A DNA stretch of 64,000 bases, taken from positions 1 to 64,000 of the forward strand of contig REES01000139.1 of NCBI GenBank assembly GCA_007694935.1, read 5' to 3'. How positions within the stretch are numbered: position 1 is the first letter of the stretch; each line of letters begins with the position of its first letter. The DNA is from Rhodospirillales bacterium. GTDB lineage: Bacteria > Pseudomonadota > Alphaproteobacteria > Rhodospirillales > Defluviicoccaceae. The translations under genes and the position numbers were made by a program. The notes below the pieces were generated by a model. That model worked only from the letters and a program-made list of their open reading frames with translations, ran no database searches and was not told the DNA's origin. Shown here piece after piece: positions 49,732-58,578 of the stretch.

Positions 49732-51091
49732 CGTGTCGAACCGCCTGCTCCGCGTCTGCGTCATCGTGGTTGTCGCATTGGCCGCCACCCTGGTGCCTCC
49801 GTCGGCCTCGGCTCAGCGCGTCCAGATAATCCGGGATACCGAGATCGAACGCACCATTCTCGCCTATTCGACCCCGGTGTTCCGCGCTGCCGGCCTCGAC
49901 CCCACCGCGGTGGAGATCTATCTGGTCAGGGACAACAGCATCAACGCTTTCGTTGCCGGCGGCCAGCGAATGTTCCTCAACACCGGCCTGCTGATGCAGA
50001 GCGAGTCGCCGAATCAGCTCATCGGCGTGATTGCCCATGAAGTCGGCCACATCGAGGGCGGCCACCTCGCCCGCATGCACGACGCCATGCGCAATGCCAC
50101 CGTCGAGGCCATTATCGGCCTCGTGGCCGGAATTGCCGCCGGCATCGCCACGGGACGGGCGGATGTCGGCAGTGCCATCGCGCGGACCGGTGAGGAAGCT
50201 GCGCTTCGAACCTTCCTCCGCTACACCCGCACCCAGGAAGGGGCGGCCGACAGCGCCGCCATGCGATTGCTCGATGCCACCGGGCAGTCATCGCGCGGCC
50301 TTCTGCAGTTTCTGGAGAAGATGGAGGATCAGGAATTGCTGGCGGTCGGTCGCCAGGATCCCTATCTCCGCACCCACCCGATAACCCGGGAGCGCATCGA
50401 AGCGCTCAAAGCGCATCTCGCGCGATCCCGCCATGCCGATGCCCCGTCGCCCGCGGGCTTTGACGAGATGCATGGCCGGATGGTGGCCAAGCTGGTCGGC
50501 TTTCTGCAACCGCCCGACCTCGTGCTGCGCCGGTACCCGGAAACCGACACCAGCATCGAGGCACGCTATGCCCGGACGGTGGCTTGGCACCGGCGGGCAG
50601 ACCTGCAGCGAGCGCTCGCGGAGGTGGATGCGCTGCTGCGGCTGGAACCGCAAAACGCCTACTTCCATGAACTCAAGGGCCAGATATTGTTCGAGCACGG
50701 CCGGCCGGAGCAGGCGCTCGGGCCCTACCAGGCCGCGGTGACCCTGATCCCCGACGCGCCCCTGCTCCGGGTCGAACTGGCGCGGGTGCAGATCGCCCTG
50801 GACCGGCCGGACCTGCTGGAGGACGCGGTGCGCAACCTCGAGGCCGGCCTGTTGCGGGATCGCAGCAATGCCTTTGCCTGGCGCCAGCTCGCGATCGCCC
50901 ACGGACGGCTCGGCAACATGGGCGACAGCGCCCTCGCCCAGGCGGAAGAAGCGCTTCTCACCGGCCGCGCCGACGCCGCCGCCTTCCATGCCGGGAAGGC
51001 GCAGCAACTGCTACCCCGGGGCTCCCGCGGCTGGCTGCAGGCCCAGGATGTGGAGCGGGCCGCGGAGCAGCAGCAGCGCCGGCGCAACTGA
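49724..51091 (+). CDS. Periplasmic M48 metalloprotease with TPR repeats (BepA-like)
   Basis: The 455-residue protein has a signal peptide (LLRVCVIVVVALAATLV, cleavage near SASAQ), then an M48 domain with the zinc motif H105-E-V-G-H109 and the third ligand in E-G-A-A-D-S-A-A. From about residue 290 it has tetratricopeptide repeats (RALAEVDALLRLEPQNAYFHEL and later). BepA of E. coli, with this layout, degrades or helps assemble outer-membrane proteins such as LptD. The start is ATG 49724 or GTG 49733. Its 5' end overlaps the divergent GGT-like gene. Confidence 0.9.
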   Translation: MPTVSNRLLRVCVIVVVALAATLVPPSASAQRVQIIRDTEIERTILAYSTPVFRAAGLDPTAVEIYLVRDNSINAFVAGGQRMFLNTGLLMQSESPNQLIGVIAHEVGHIEGGHLARMHDAMRNATVEAIIGLVAGIAAGIATGRADVGSAIARTGEEAALRTFLRYTRTQEGAADSAAMRLLDATGQSSRGLLQFLEKMEDQELLAVGRQDPYLRTHPITRERIEALKAHLARSRHADAPSPAGFDEMHGRMVAKLVGFLQPPDLVLRRYPETDTSIEARYARTVAWHRRADLQRALAEVDALLRLEPQNAYFHELKGQILFEHGRPEQALGPYQAAVTLIPDAPLLRVELARVQIALDRPDLLEDAVRNLEAGLLRDRSNAFAWRQLAIAHGRLGNMGDSALAQAEEALLTGRADAAAFHAGKAQQLLPRGSRGWLQAQDVERAAEQQQRRRN

Positions 51092-51299
51092 TGCCGGCAC
51101 ACCGGAAGCCGACGGCCGCGACCCCCGACCGCCATGACATTCACGTGATCAGCATGCGCGCAGGTGAAGCCGGGCATTGCGTCGTGAGAGCGCGGACGCC
51201 ACTGTAGCGCCAGTCGGTAGCGTCAGTCGCCGCGACGGCGGACGGAACCCGTCGCAGCCGGTGACATGGCGACCGAAACCGAGCATGGAGATAGCGAGC

Positions 51300-52082
51300 A
51301 TGGCGGCTGATCGGGTTCAGCGATTCGCCCAAGCAGCGATGATGGCGGGCGCGGTGATCGCAGGGAGCGGCCTGGCGATGGCGCCCGGTCCGGTCCACGC
51401 CGGGGACAGGGCGCTGAGCCCGGTCCAGGAGGAAGCGGTGCGCACGCTGGTGCGCGAGTTTATTCTGCAGAACCCCGAGGTCATGCTGGAATCCTTGCGG
51501 GCCCATCAGGCCCGGGCGGAGGCGGAAGGTCGGGAACAGGCCCAAGCCGCGGTCGCGGACGCGCGCGACCGGCTGGAGAACAACCCCATGTCGCCGGTTG
51601 CCGGCAATCCGGATGGCGACGTCACCGTGGTGGAATTCTTCGATTACAATTGCGGCTTCTGCCGGCGGGTGGTGCCGGATATCCAGGCTCACTTGGCGGC
51701 CGACGGCAACGTGCGCTACGTCTTCAAGGAGTTTCCCATTCTCGGGCAGGAGTCAGTGGACGCGGCGCGGGCGGCCCTCGCGGTCTTCATTCTTGATCCT
51801 GAGGCATATCTTCCCTTCCACATGGCGCTGATGCAATCGCGCGGCACCATCGGCCGGACCAAGGCCCTTGAGGTGGCGGCGGAGATGGGGATCGATCCGG
51901 TGCAGCTCGAAGATGCCATGGCCGATCCCAGGATTGACGCTGCCCTTCGCAGCAACCTGGAACTCGCCCGGCAAATCGACATCCGCGGCACCCCGGCGTT
52001 CGTCATCGGGGACGAGGTGGTGCCGGGTGCGGTCGGCTTGGATACACTTGAGGAACTGGTGGCGACCGCCCGCGGGTCCTGA
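51300..52082 (+). CDS. DsbA-family thiol-disulfide oxidoreductase
   Basis: The 260-residue protein has a signal peptide (AAMMAGAVIAGSGLAMAPG), a helical N-terminal region (VQEEAVRTLVREFILQNPEVMLE) typical of the DsbA/ScsC-like subgroup, and the thioredoxin active site C118-G-F-C121 in VEFFDYNCGFCRRV. The cis-Pro loop is IRGTPAFVIGDEVVPGA. It probably oxidises or isomerises periplasmic disulfides. GGAG lies nine bases before the ATG at 51300; the ATG at 51285 is the alternative. It follows the protease on the same strand after about 210 bp. Confidence 0.9.
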   Translation: MAADRVQRFAQAAMMAGAVIAGSGLAMAPGPVHAGDRALSPVQEEAVRTLVREFILQNPEVMLESLRAHQARAEAEGREQAQAAVADARDRLENNPMSPVAGNPDGDVTVVEFFDYNCGFCRRVVPDIQAHLAADGNVRYVFKEFPILGQESVDAARAALAVFILDPEAYLPFHMALMQSRGTIGRTKALEVAAEMGIDPVQLEDAMADPRIDAALRSNLELARQIDIRGTPAFVIGDEVVPGAVGLDTLEELVATARGS

Positions 52083-52238
52083 CACCCGGACACGAGCGGC
52101 CGGCCCCGGCGGGAAGCGCCAGCAGCGCCGACGCGACATCGAGCTGTCACGACATCAACCGTCCGGGCTGCTTCCGCGCACGATGACAAACGTGTAGGAT
52201 GCCGATTCTACGGTCGGCGCAGCCTTGGGTTGCGGCAC

Positions 52239-52676
52239 ATGACAGCGCGCATGCGCGACAAGCTCTGGCTCGATTTCAGCGCCTGGTGTCGCCGCCGCCG
52301 CCTCCAGGCGCTGCCGGCACACCCCTGGACGGTGGCCGCCTATGCCCGCTGGTGCGAGGCCCGACTTCACTACGGCGGCATCCTTCGGGCTGTCCGGGCC
52401 ATCGCCAGGGCGCATGTGCTGGCCGGTCATCGGACGCCCGACCGCGACCCCACCGTGACCCGGACGCTTCGCCTGATCGAGGAACGGGATGGAACCCGCG
52501 CCGGCCGGTCGGCCCTGTTCCGGGACCACGACTTCGCCCCTCGGGACGCGCACAAGCGGGACATGGCCAAGACGTCCCACCGCGGCGGACCCGCGTCGGC
52601 TCCGAAGACCGCAAAGCGACGGACCCGCGTCGGCGCGACGTCACCGCCCCTGGTTCGCCACCGGCCCCGCCCATAA
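52239..52676 (+). CDS. Small protein resembling a tyrosine-recombinase core-binding (SAM-like) domain
   Basis: The 145-residue protein has an N-terminal helical part (WLDFSAWCRRRRLQALPAHP, TVAAYARWCEARLHYGGIL, RAVRAIARAHVLAGH, TRTLRLIEER) that resembles the N-terminal DNA-binding domain of integrases. The catalytic domain (Arg-His-Arg-Tyr) is absent. The C terminus is a basic, disordered tail (KTAKRRTRVG, RHRPRP). It may be a stand-alone DNA-binding protein or a remnant. No repeats or att-like sites flank it. The ATG at 52239 is preferred over a TTG at 52230. Confidence 0.6.
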   Translation: MTARMRDKLWLDFSAWCRRRRLQALPAHPWTVAAYARWCEARLHYGGILRAVRAIARAHVLAGHRTPDRDPTVTRTLRLIEERDGTRAGRSALFRDHDFAPRDAHKRDMAKTSHRGGPASAPKTAKRRTRVGATSPPLVRHRPRP

Positions 52677-52878
52677 TGACCCGGAACTTCGGCCGCGTGC
52701 ATCGTTGGTCCGCCTGCGGACGGTTTTCGCCGCGCGACGTTGCGCAGCCGGCCATTGTTCCCGAGGTGTGGACCGGCTAGTGTTGGGCCTTGGCTGTTGC
52801 ACTGCACATCAACCGCGCGCCGCGGTGGCCGATGCGGTCTATCGACCAAGGCGCGCCCGGACCCAGGGGGAAGACGCC

Positions 52879-53307
52879 ATGGAGGACCTGCACGGCTATT
52901 ATGTCGAGGATCTGAGCGAGGGGATGAGTGCTTCCTTCGGCAAGACGGTCACCGATGCCGATATCGTGCTGTTCGCCGGGATTTCAGGCGACACCAATCC
53001 GGTTCACCTCAACGACGATTTCGCCAAGAAAACCATGTTCAAGGGCCGGATCGCCCACGGGATCTTCGGCGCGTCGTTGATCTCCGCCGTGCTCGGCACC
53101 AAGCTGCCGGGTCCTGGCTGCATCTACGTCAACCAGACCCTCAGGTTCAAGGCACCGGTCCGGGCCGGGGAGACCTTGATCGCCTCGGTCACGGTGAAGA
53201 GCATCAACGCGGCCAAGAAGCTCGTCACGTTGGATACCGTGTGCACGGTGGACGACAAGACAGTGATCGAAGGTGAAGCCGTGTTGATGGTGCCATCCAA
53301 GGGGTGA
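52879..53307 (+). CDS. MaoC-family (R)-specific enoyl-CoA hydratase (PhaJ-like)
   Basis: The 142-residue hot-dog-fold protein has the hydratase-2 motif FAGISGDTNPVHLND with the catalytic Asp and His, then FKGRIAHGIFGASLISAVLG. Such enzymes make (R)-3-hydroxyacyl-CoA, the monomer for PHA synthase, and a phaC gene lies 8.7 kb away. A role in supplying PHA monomers is therefore reasonable but not proven. AGGGGGAAG precedes the ATG at 52879. Confidence 0.9.
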   Translation: MEDLHGYYVEDLSEGMSASFGKTVTDADIVLFAGISGDTNPVHLNDDFAKKTMFKGRIAHGIFGASLISAVLGTKLPGPGCIYVNQTLRFKAPVRAGETLIASVTVKSINAAKKLVTLDTVCTVDDKTVIEGEAVLMVPSKG

Positions 53308-53420
53308 CGCGGTTCCCGCTTTCTGCGGGGGCCGGGCGAGGCCCGGCCATCACGCCGGAAGCGGGAATGTTCGCACGTGCGGCAAGGCATCGCGGTTCCC
53401 GCTTGACCCGCGGGGGCGGT
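53308..53420. repeat. Three-armed palindromic region between maoC and ribF
   Basis: A 14-bp direct repeat CGCGGTTCCCGCTT occurs at 53308-53321 and 53391-53404. Between them AAGCGGGAA (53359-53367) is complementary to part of both. So arm 2 can pair with arm 1 (enclosing a perfect 8-bp hairpin GGCCGGGC/GCCCGGCC at 53330-53348) or with arm 3, but not both. Each direct repeat is also followed by GCGGGGGC. The block ends about 18 bp before the ribF ATG. It could be a pair of dispersed palindromic repeats or an RNA switch in the ribF leader. Confidence 0.75.
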
Positions 53421-53437
53421 GCTGACACCTATCGGCC

Positions 53438-54409
53438 ATGCGCCTGTTCCGCCACTACGACAACCTGCCGCCCGACGCCCGGTCCGGCGCGGTCGCCATC
53501 GGCAATTTCGACGGTGTCCACCTGGGTCATCAGGCGGTCATTGGCGAGGCCGGTCGGATCGCCCGCTCCACCGGGGTGCCGTGGTCGGTGCTGACGCTGG
53601 AGCCGCATCCGCGCTCCGTCTTCCACCCTGATGCGCCGCCGTTCCGTCTCACCACCTTCCACGCCAAGGCACGCCTGATCGAGGCCATGGGCGTCGACGT
53701 GATGGTGGTTGTGCCGTTCAATGCCGAGTTCGCGACCCTGGCGGCGGTCCGTTTCGTCGAGGAGATCCTGGTTCACGGGCTGGCTGCGCGCGCCGTGATC
53801 TCGGGCCATGACTTTCACTTCGGCCGCGGCCGCGAGGGACATCCCGACCTCCTTCTGGAACTCGGCAAGACCTTCGATTTCGACTACACCTGCGTCCACG
53901 AGGTGAAGAGCCCCGACGGCGAACCGTACTCATCCACGCGTATCCGCGATGCGTTGCGACAGGGTGACCTGGACCGGGCCAATCGCCTGCTCGGCCGCCC
54001 GTTCGAGATCGAGGGGCGCATCGTCCAGGGCGAACGCCGCGGGCGCACCATCGGCTACCCCACCGCAAACATCGCCCTCGGCGACTACATCCGGCCCGCG
54101 TTCGGGGTCTATGCCGTGGGGGTCGCCATCGAGGACGGACCATGGCGAAACGGCATCGCCAACATCGGCGTGCGGCCCAGTTTCGGCGGCACCGAACCAT
54201 TGCTGGAGGCACACCTGTTCGATACGGACGACGACCTTTACGGCCGCCATGCGCGGGTGCGTCTCTGCCACTATCTGCGGGCGGAAAAGAGGTTTGACGG
54301 GCTTGACGGTTTGAAGGCACAAATCGCCGTCGATTCCGCCCGGGCGCGGCTCCTGCTTGCCGACCTGACCGATGCGCCGCGGGACAGCAGCCAAGTTTCC
54401 GGAACATGA
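53438..54409 (+). CDS. ribF: Bifunctional riboflavin kinase / FAD synthetase
   Basis: RibF makes FMN and FAD from riboflavin. The 323-residue protein has the N-terminal nucleotidyltransferase domain ([62 protein letters not shown]) and the C-terminal kinase domain ([14 protein letters not shown]-type segment, [30 protein letters not shown]). The ATG at 53438 has no clear ribosome-binding site. Its end overlaps ileS by four bases (ATGA). Confidence 0.95.
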   Translation: MRLFRHYDNLPPDARSGAVAIGNFDGVHLGHQAVIGEAGRIARSTGVPWSVLTLEPHPRSVFHPDAPPFRLTTFHAKARLIEAMGVDVMVVVPFNAEFATLAAVRFVEEILVHGLAARAVISGHDFHFGRGREGHPDLLLELGKTFDFDYTCVHEVKSPDGEPYSSTRIRDALRQGDLDRANRLLGRPFEIEGRIVQGERRGRTIGYPTANIALGDYIRPAFGVYAVGVAIEDGPWRNGIANIGVRPSFGGTEPLLEAHLFDTDDDLYGRHARVRLCHYLRAEKRFDGLDGLKAQIAVDSARARLLLADLTDAPRDSSQVSGT

Positions 54410-57252
54410 TCATGGACTACAAGGCGACCCTGTTCCTGCCGGAGACGCCGTTCCCCATGAAGGCCGGCCTGCCGGAGCGGGAACCGCAACTGCTCGCCCG
54501 CTGGGAGGGGCTGAACCTGTACCGCCGTCTGCGGGAAGCCTCCCGGGACCGGGAGCCGTTCGTGCTGCACGACGGTCCGCCCTATGCCAACGGTCACCTG
54601 CACATCGGCACCGCCCTCAACAAAATCCTCAAGGATGTGATCAACCGGTCCCAGCAGATGCTGGGGAAGGATGCCAACTACGTGCCCGGCTGGGACTGCC
54701 ACGGGCTGCCGATCGAATGGAAGATCGAAGAACGCTACCGCGCCGCCGGCCAGGACAAGGACCAAGTGCCGATCGTCCGGTTCCGGCGGGAGTGCCGGGA
54801 CTTCGCCGCGGAGTGGATTGACATCCAGCGTGAGGAGTTCAAGCGGCTCGGCGTGGTCGGCGACTGGGAACACCCCTACTCCACCATGAGCTTTGACGCC
54901 GAAGCGCAGATCGTGCGGGAGATCGGCAAGTTCCTGATGAACGGCGGCCTGTACAAGGGGGCGAAGCCGGTGCTGTGGTCGGTGGTCGAGCGGACCGCCC
55001 TGGCGGAGGCGGAGGTGGAGTATCACGACCACACCTCCACCAGCATCGACGTGCGCTTCGAGGTGGCCTCGGCATCGCTGCCGGCGCTGGCCGGTGCGGC
55101 GGTGGTGATCTGGACGACCACGCCGTGGACCATTCCCGGCAACCGCGCCGTGGCCTACGGCGAGGATGTCGATTACGCCGTGATCGAGGTGGTGGAGTCC
55201 GCGAGCGGCAGCGCCTGCAAGGCCGGCGATCGGCTGGTGGTGGCGGAATCCCTGGTGGCCGATTTCGTGGCCCGAGCCGGGGTGGTCGGCCACCGCGTGA
55301 TCGCACGCTGCAAGGGTCGAGACCTTGCCGGCAGTGTGTCACGCCATCCGCTTCACGGCCAGGGCTTCGAGTTCCCGGTGCCGCTGCTGCCGGCGGAGTT
55401 CGTCGACGTGGAGACCGGCACCGGCTTCGTCCACATCGCCCCCGGCCACGGCGCCGACGACTGGGAGCTCGGCATGCGTCATGGCGTGCCGGTGCCCGAG
55501 ACAGTGGGCCCGGACGGCCGCTTCTTCGATCATGTGCCGTTGTTCGCCGGCCGGCGGGTCCTGACCGACGACGGCAAGGCCGGGGATGCGGATGCCGCGG
55601 TCATCCAGGCGCTCACCGGCTCGGGGGCGTTGCTGGCCTCGGCGCGGCTGGTGCACAGCTACCCCCATTCCTGGCGGTCCAAGGCACCCCTGATCTTTCG
55701 CAACACGCCGCAATGGTTCATCAGCATGACCACCGGCGGCTTGCGGCAGCTTGCGCTGGCCGCCATCGATGCCACCCGGTTCGTGCCGCCGTCGGGCCAG
55801 CGCCGGCTTCGCGGGATGATCGAGACCCGGCCCGACTGGTGCGTCTCCCGCCAGCGGGCCTGGGGAGTGCCGATCACCGTATTCGTCAAACGCGCCACCG
55901 GGGAGCCGCTGCGCGATCAGAAGGTGTTGGACCGGATCGCCGACGCGGTTGCCGCCGAAGGGGCCGATGCGTGGTTCTCGTCGCCGCCGGAACGCTTCCT
56001 TGCCCCGGAGTACGATCCCGCGGACTTCGAGGCGGTGACCGACATCCTGGACGTCTGGTTCGATTCCGGTGCCACCCACAGCTTCGTGCTGGAGCAGCGC
56101 CCGGACCTCAGGTGGCCGGCCTCACTGTACCTGGAGGGCACCGACCAGCATCGCGGCTGGTTCCATTCGTCGCTGCTTGAATCCTGCGGCACCCGGGGAC
56201 GCGCGCCCTACGAGGCGGTGCTGACCCACGGGTTCGTCCTGGCCGAAGACGGGCAGAAGATGTCCAAGTCCCTCGGCAACGTGGTGGCGCCGCAGCAGGT
56301 GGTGGACCGGCTCGGTGCCGATGTCCTCAGGCTCTGGGTGGTGGGTTCGGACTACTCCGAGGACCTGCGGATCGGCAAGGACATCCTGAAGCAGCATGCC
56401 GACGTCTACCGTCGGCTGCGCAACACGCTGCGGTTCCTGCTCGGCAACCTGGCCGGTTTCGATCCGAGCGAACGGGTCCCGGCCACTGAGATGCCGGAAC
56501 TGGAACGCTGGGTGCTGCACCGGTTGTGGATGCTGGACCGGGACCTGCGCGCGGCCTGCGACGGCTTCGAGTTCCACCGCTTCTTTGCCGAGCTCCACAG
56601 CTTCTGCGCGGTCGATCTTTCCGCGTTCTACTTCGATGTCCGCAAGGACAGCCTGTATTGCGATCCCCGTGGCGCCCCGACGCGACGGGCGGCACGCACC
56701 GTGCTTGACCTGCTGTTCGATCACCTGACCGCCTGGCTGGCACCGTTCCTCTGCTTCACCGCGGAGGAGGCGTGGCTCGCCCGAAATCCCGGTGCCGACG
56801 AAAGCGTACACCTTCGGCTGTTCCCGGACGTGCCGGAGTCCTGGCGGGATGATGCGCTGGCGGAGCATTGGGATACCGTGCGCACCTTGCGTCGGGTGGT
56901 CACCGGTGCGTTGGAGGTGGAACGGGCGGCCAAGCGCATCGGCTCCAGCCTGCAGGCGAGTCCGTTGATCTACCTCCCGGTCGATTCGCCGTTCCGCCAG
57001 GCGACCGCCGGCGTTGACCTGGCCGAACTGTTCATCACCTCCGGGGCAGCCTTCACCGATGCGCCTGCACCGCCGGATGCCTTCAGCCTGCCCGATGTCC
57101 CGGGCGTCGCGGTTGAGGTGGCACCGGCACCGGGCAGCAAGTGCCAGCGCTGCTGGAAGGTGCTGGAAGAGGTGGGCCGGAGGCGCGATCATCCGGATAT
57201 CTGCCAGCGCTGTGCCGATGCGGTGGAACGCCATCTCGCGGCGGCCGAGTAA
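54406..57252 (+). CDS. ileS: Isoleucyl-tRNA synthetase
   Basis: The 948-residue class I synthetase charges tRNA-Ile and edits valine. The HIGH-type motif reads H66-I-G-T in [20 protein letters not shown]. The CP1 editing domain ([15 protein letters not shown]) follows. The second signature is K618-M-S-K-S in [14 protein letters not shown], and the C-terminal zinc finger uses C-Q-R-C-W and C-Q-R-C-A. The order ribF-ileS-lspA is conserved in many proteobacteria, and all three are near-overlapping here. Confidence 0.97.
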   Translation: MIMDYKATLFLPETPFPMKAGLPEREPQLLARWEGLNLYRRLREASRDREPFVLHDGPPYANGHLHIGTALNKILKDVINRSQQMLGKDANYVPGWDCHGLPIEWKIEERYRAAGQDKDQVPIVRFRRECRDFAAEWIDIQREEFKRLGVVGDWEHPYSTMSFDAEAQIVREIGKFLMNGGLYKGAKPVLWSVVERTALAEAEVEYHDHTSTSIDVRFEVASASLPALAGAAVVIWTTTPWTIPGNRAVAYGEDVDYAVIEVVESASGSACKAGDRLVVAESLVADFVARAGVVGHRVIARCKGRDLAGSVSRHPLHGQGFEFPVPLLPAEFVDVETGTGFVHIAPGHGADDWELGMRHGVPVPETVGPDGRFFDHVPLFAGRRVLTDDGKAGDADAAVIQALTGSGALLASARLVHSYPHSWRSKAPLIFRNTPQWFISMTTGGLRQLALAAIDATRFVPPSGQRRLRGMIETRPDWCVSRQRAWGVPITVFVKRATGEPLRDQKVLDRIADAVAAEGADAWFSSPPERFLAPEYDPADFEAVTDILDVWFDSGATHSFVLEQRPDLRWPASLYLEGTDQHRGWFHSSLLESCGTRGRAPYEAVLTHGFVLAEDGQKMSKSLGNVVAPQQVVDRLGADVLRLWVVGSDYSEDLRIGKDILKQHADVYRRLRNTLRFLLGNLAGFDPSERVPATEMPELERWVLHRLWMLDRDLRAACDGFEFHRFFAELHSFCAVDLSAFYFDVRKDSLYCDPRGAPTRRAARTVLDLLFDHLTAWLAPFLCFTAEEAWLARNPGADESVHLRLFPDVPESWRDDALAEHWDTVRTLRRVVTGALEVERAAKRIGSSLQASPLIYLPVDSPFRQATAGVDLAELFITSGAAFTDAPAPPDAFSLPDVPGVAVEVAPAPGSKCQRCWKVLEEVGRRRDHPDICQRCADAVERHLAAAE

Positions 57253-57253
57253 G

Positions 57254-57748
57254 GTGCCGCGCATCCCGCGTCCGGCCCGGGCCTTCCGGCCGGGGCTCGC
57301 CGTTGCCGCCGTCATCATCGCCCTCGACCAACTGTCGAAATGGTGGATTGTCCATCGGGTGATGGACCCGCCCCGGGTGATCGAGGTGACGCCGTTCTTC
57401 AACCTGGTGATGACCTGGAATCCCGGCGTCAGCTTCGGACTGTTCCGGGAGGCGGGCGCAGCCGCCGCCTGGCTGCTGCCGACAATCGCCGCCGTAGTGG
57501 TGGCGGCTCTGCTGGTGTGGCTTTACCGGATCGAGCGGTTGTTTCTGGGCATGGCCCTCGCCTTCATCATCGGCGGCGCGGTCGGCAACGTCATTGACCG
57601 GATCCTTTATGGCGCCGTCGCCGATTTTCTCGATTTCCATGTGATGGGATTCCACTGGCCGGCATTCAATCTTGCCGATACCATGATCACCATCGGCGCG
57701 GTGATGGTGGTGGCGGATGCCTTGCTGGCGCCGGGCCACAAACGTTAG
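57254..57748 (+). CDS. lspA: Prolipoprotein signal peptidase (signal peptidase II)
   Basis: LspA cleaves lipoprotein signal peptides in the inner membrane. The 164-residue protein has four hydrophobic spans and the catalytic aspartates Asp115 (GNVIDR) and Asp142 (FNLADT). The substrate loop is NLVMTWNPGVSFGLF. It starts at a GTG one base after the ileS stop. The next gene encodes a likely substrate. Confidence 0.95.
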   Translation: MPRIPRPARAFRPGLAVAAVIIALDQLSKWWIVHRVMDPPRVIEVTPFFNLVMTWNPGVSFGLFREAGAAAAWLLPTIAAVVVAALLVWLYRIERLFLGMALAFIIGGAVGNVIDRILYGAVADFLDFHVMGFHWPAFNLADTMITIGAVMVVADALLAPGHKR

Positions 57749-57781
57749 GATCAGTGGCGTCAGGATTAGGGGCGTCAGGAT
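57748..57781. repeat. Short tandem/flanking repeat in front of the DUF3035 gene
   Basis: GGCGTCAGGAT occurs twice with a 15-bp period (57756-57766 and 57771-57781). The 18-mer GGATCAGTGGCGTCAGGA at 57748-57765 recurs with two changes at 58423-58440, so the repeat flanks the gene on both sides. Confidence 0.55.
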
Positions 57782-57825
57782 ACGGGATAGACGGCCTCTG
57801 CATGGTCAGGAGAAGGAGCGGAGTT

Positions 57826-58407
57826 GTGTACAGGCTGATCCGGACCGTTTCGCTCTGCGCCGGCGCGGCCTTGATGGTCGCCGGCTGCGGGGGGAGTGCC
57901 AAGGAGGCCCTGGGCCTTGGCAAGCGCGCACCCGACGAGTTTGCGATCTACACCCGCGCACCGTTGACTCTGCCACCGGATTACGGCCTGCGGCCGCCGG
58001 CGCCGGGAACGCAGGCCAGCGCGGTGATGCCGCGTGATGAAGCCCGATCTGCCGTGTTCGGCCAAGGTCTCGCCTCGGCGTCGTACGGTCCGGGCATCGG
58101 CAACCCGGGGCCGAATGTGTCCAGTGGCACGTTTGCGATCCTGGACCGGAGCGGCGCCGTCGGAGTCGATCCGACCATCCGCAGCCTGGTCAACCAGGAA
58201 ACCACCATCCTGGCGGAGAAGGATCGCACCTTCACCGAACGGCTGATGTTCTGGACCACGCCCACCGAGTACGGCACCTTGGTCGACCCGGTGGAGGAGG
58301 CCCGGCGCATCCACGAGAACCAGGCGCTCGGCCGCGGCGTCACCGCCGGCACCACCCCCACCATCGAACGCCGGCGCCGGTCCATGCTGGAAGGCATCTT
58401 CAACTGA
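57826..58407 (+). CDS. DUF3035 lipoprotein
   Basis: The 193-residue protein starts with a lipoprotein signal (RLIRTVSLCAGAALMVAGC, lipobox VAGC). It then has PDEFAIYTRAPLTLPPDYGLRPP, diagnostic of DUF3035, a family found behind lspA in alphaproteobacteria. The function is unknown; export and lipid anchoring in the envelope are inferred. AGAAGGAGCGGAG lies before the GTG at 57826. In-frame ATGs at 57802 and upstream would put charged residues before the signal and are less likely. Confidence 0.85.
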   Translation: MYRLIRTVSLCAGAALMVAGCGGSAKEALGLGKRAPDEFAIYTRAPLTLPPDYGLRPPAPGTQASAVMPRDEARSAVFGQGLASASYGPGIGNPGPNVSSGTFAILDRSGAVGVDPTIRSLVNQETTILAEKDRTFTERLMFWTTPTEYGTLVDPVEEARRIHENQALGRGVTAGTTPTIERRRRSMLEGIFN

Positions 58408-58422
58408 TCCGGTGATCCTGTG

Positions 58423-58440
58423 GGATCAGGGGCGCCAGGA
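58423..58440. repeat. Second copy of the DUF3035-flanking repeat
   Basis: GGATCAGGGGCGCCAGGA here matches GGATCAGTGGCGTCAGGA at 57748-57765 at 16 of 18 positions, in the same orientation and 16 bp after the gene's stop. It is too short to be a known element. Confidence 0.45.
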
Positions 58441-58578
58441 ACGTTGGGCCAAGTGCGCCGACCTGCCCGTGCCCGACGTTGATCGGCAACCGGTTGACGC
58501 CCAAGTCAGGGTGTGTTGCCGCGCGTGAGCGCGCAACTGCCCGTTTCGGGCCGTCGGCTTTTTCGTGGAGTGTTTGCC

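Noticed and set aside
52239-52676. Integrase of a genomic island
   Set aside because: No catalytic domain, no attachment-site duplication, no tRNA beside it and housekeeping genes on both sides.
53308-53437. Classical FMN riboswitch (RFN element) before ribF
   Set aside because: The conserved RFN sequence blocks are not present; only the palindromic arms are seen, so no riboswitch is annotated.
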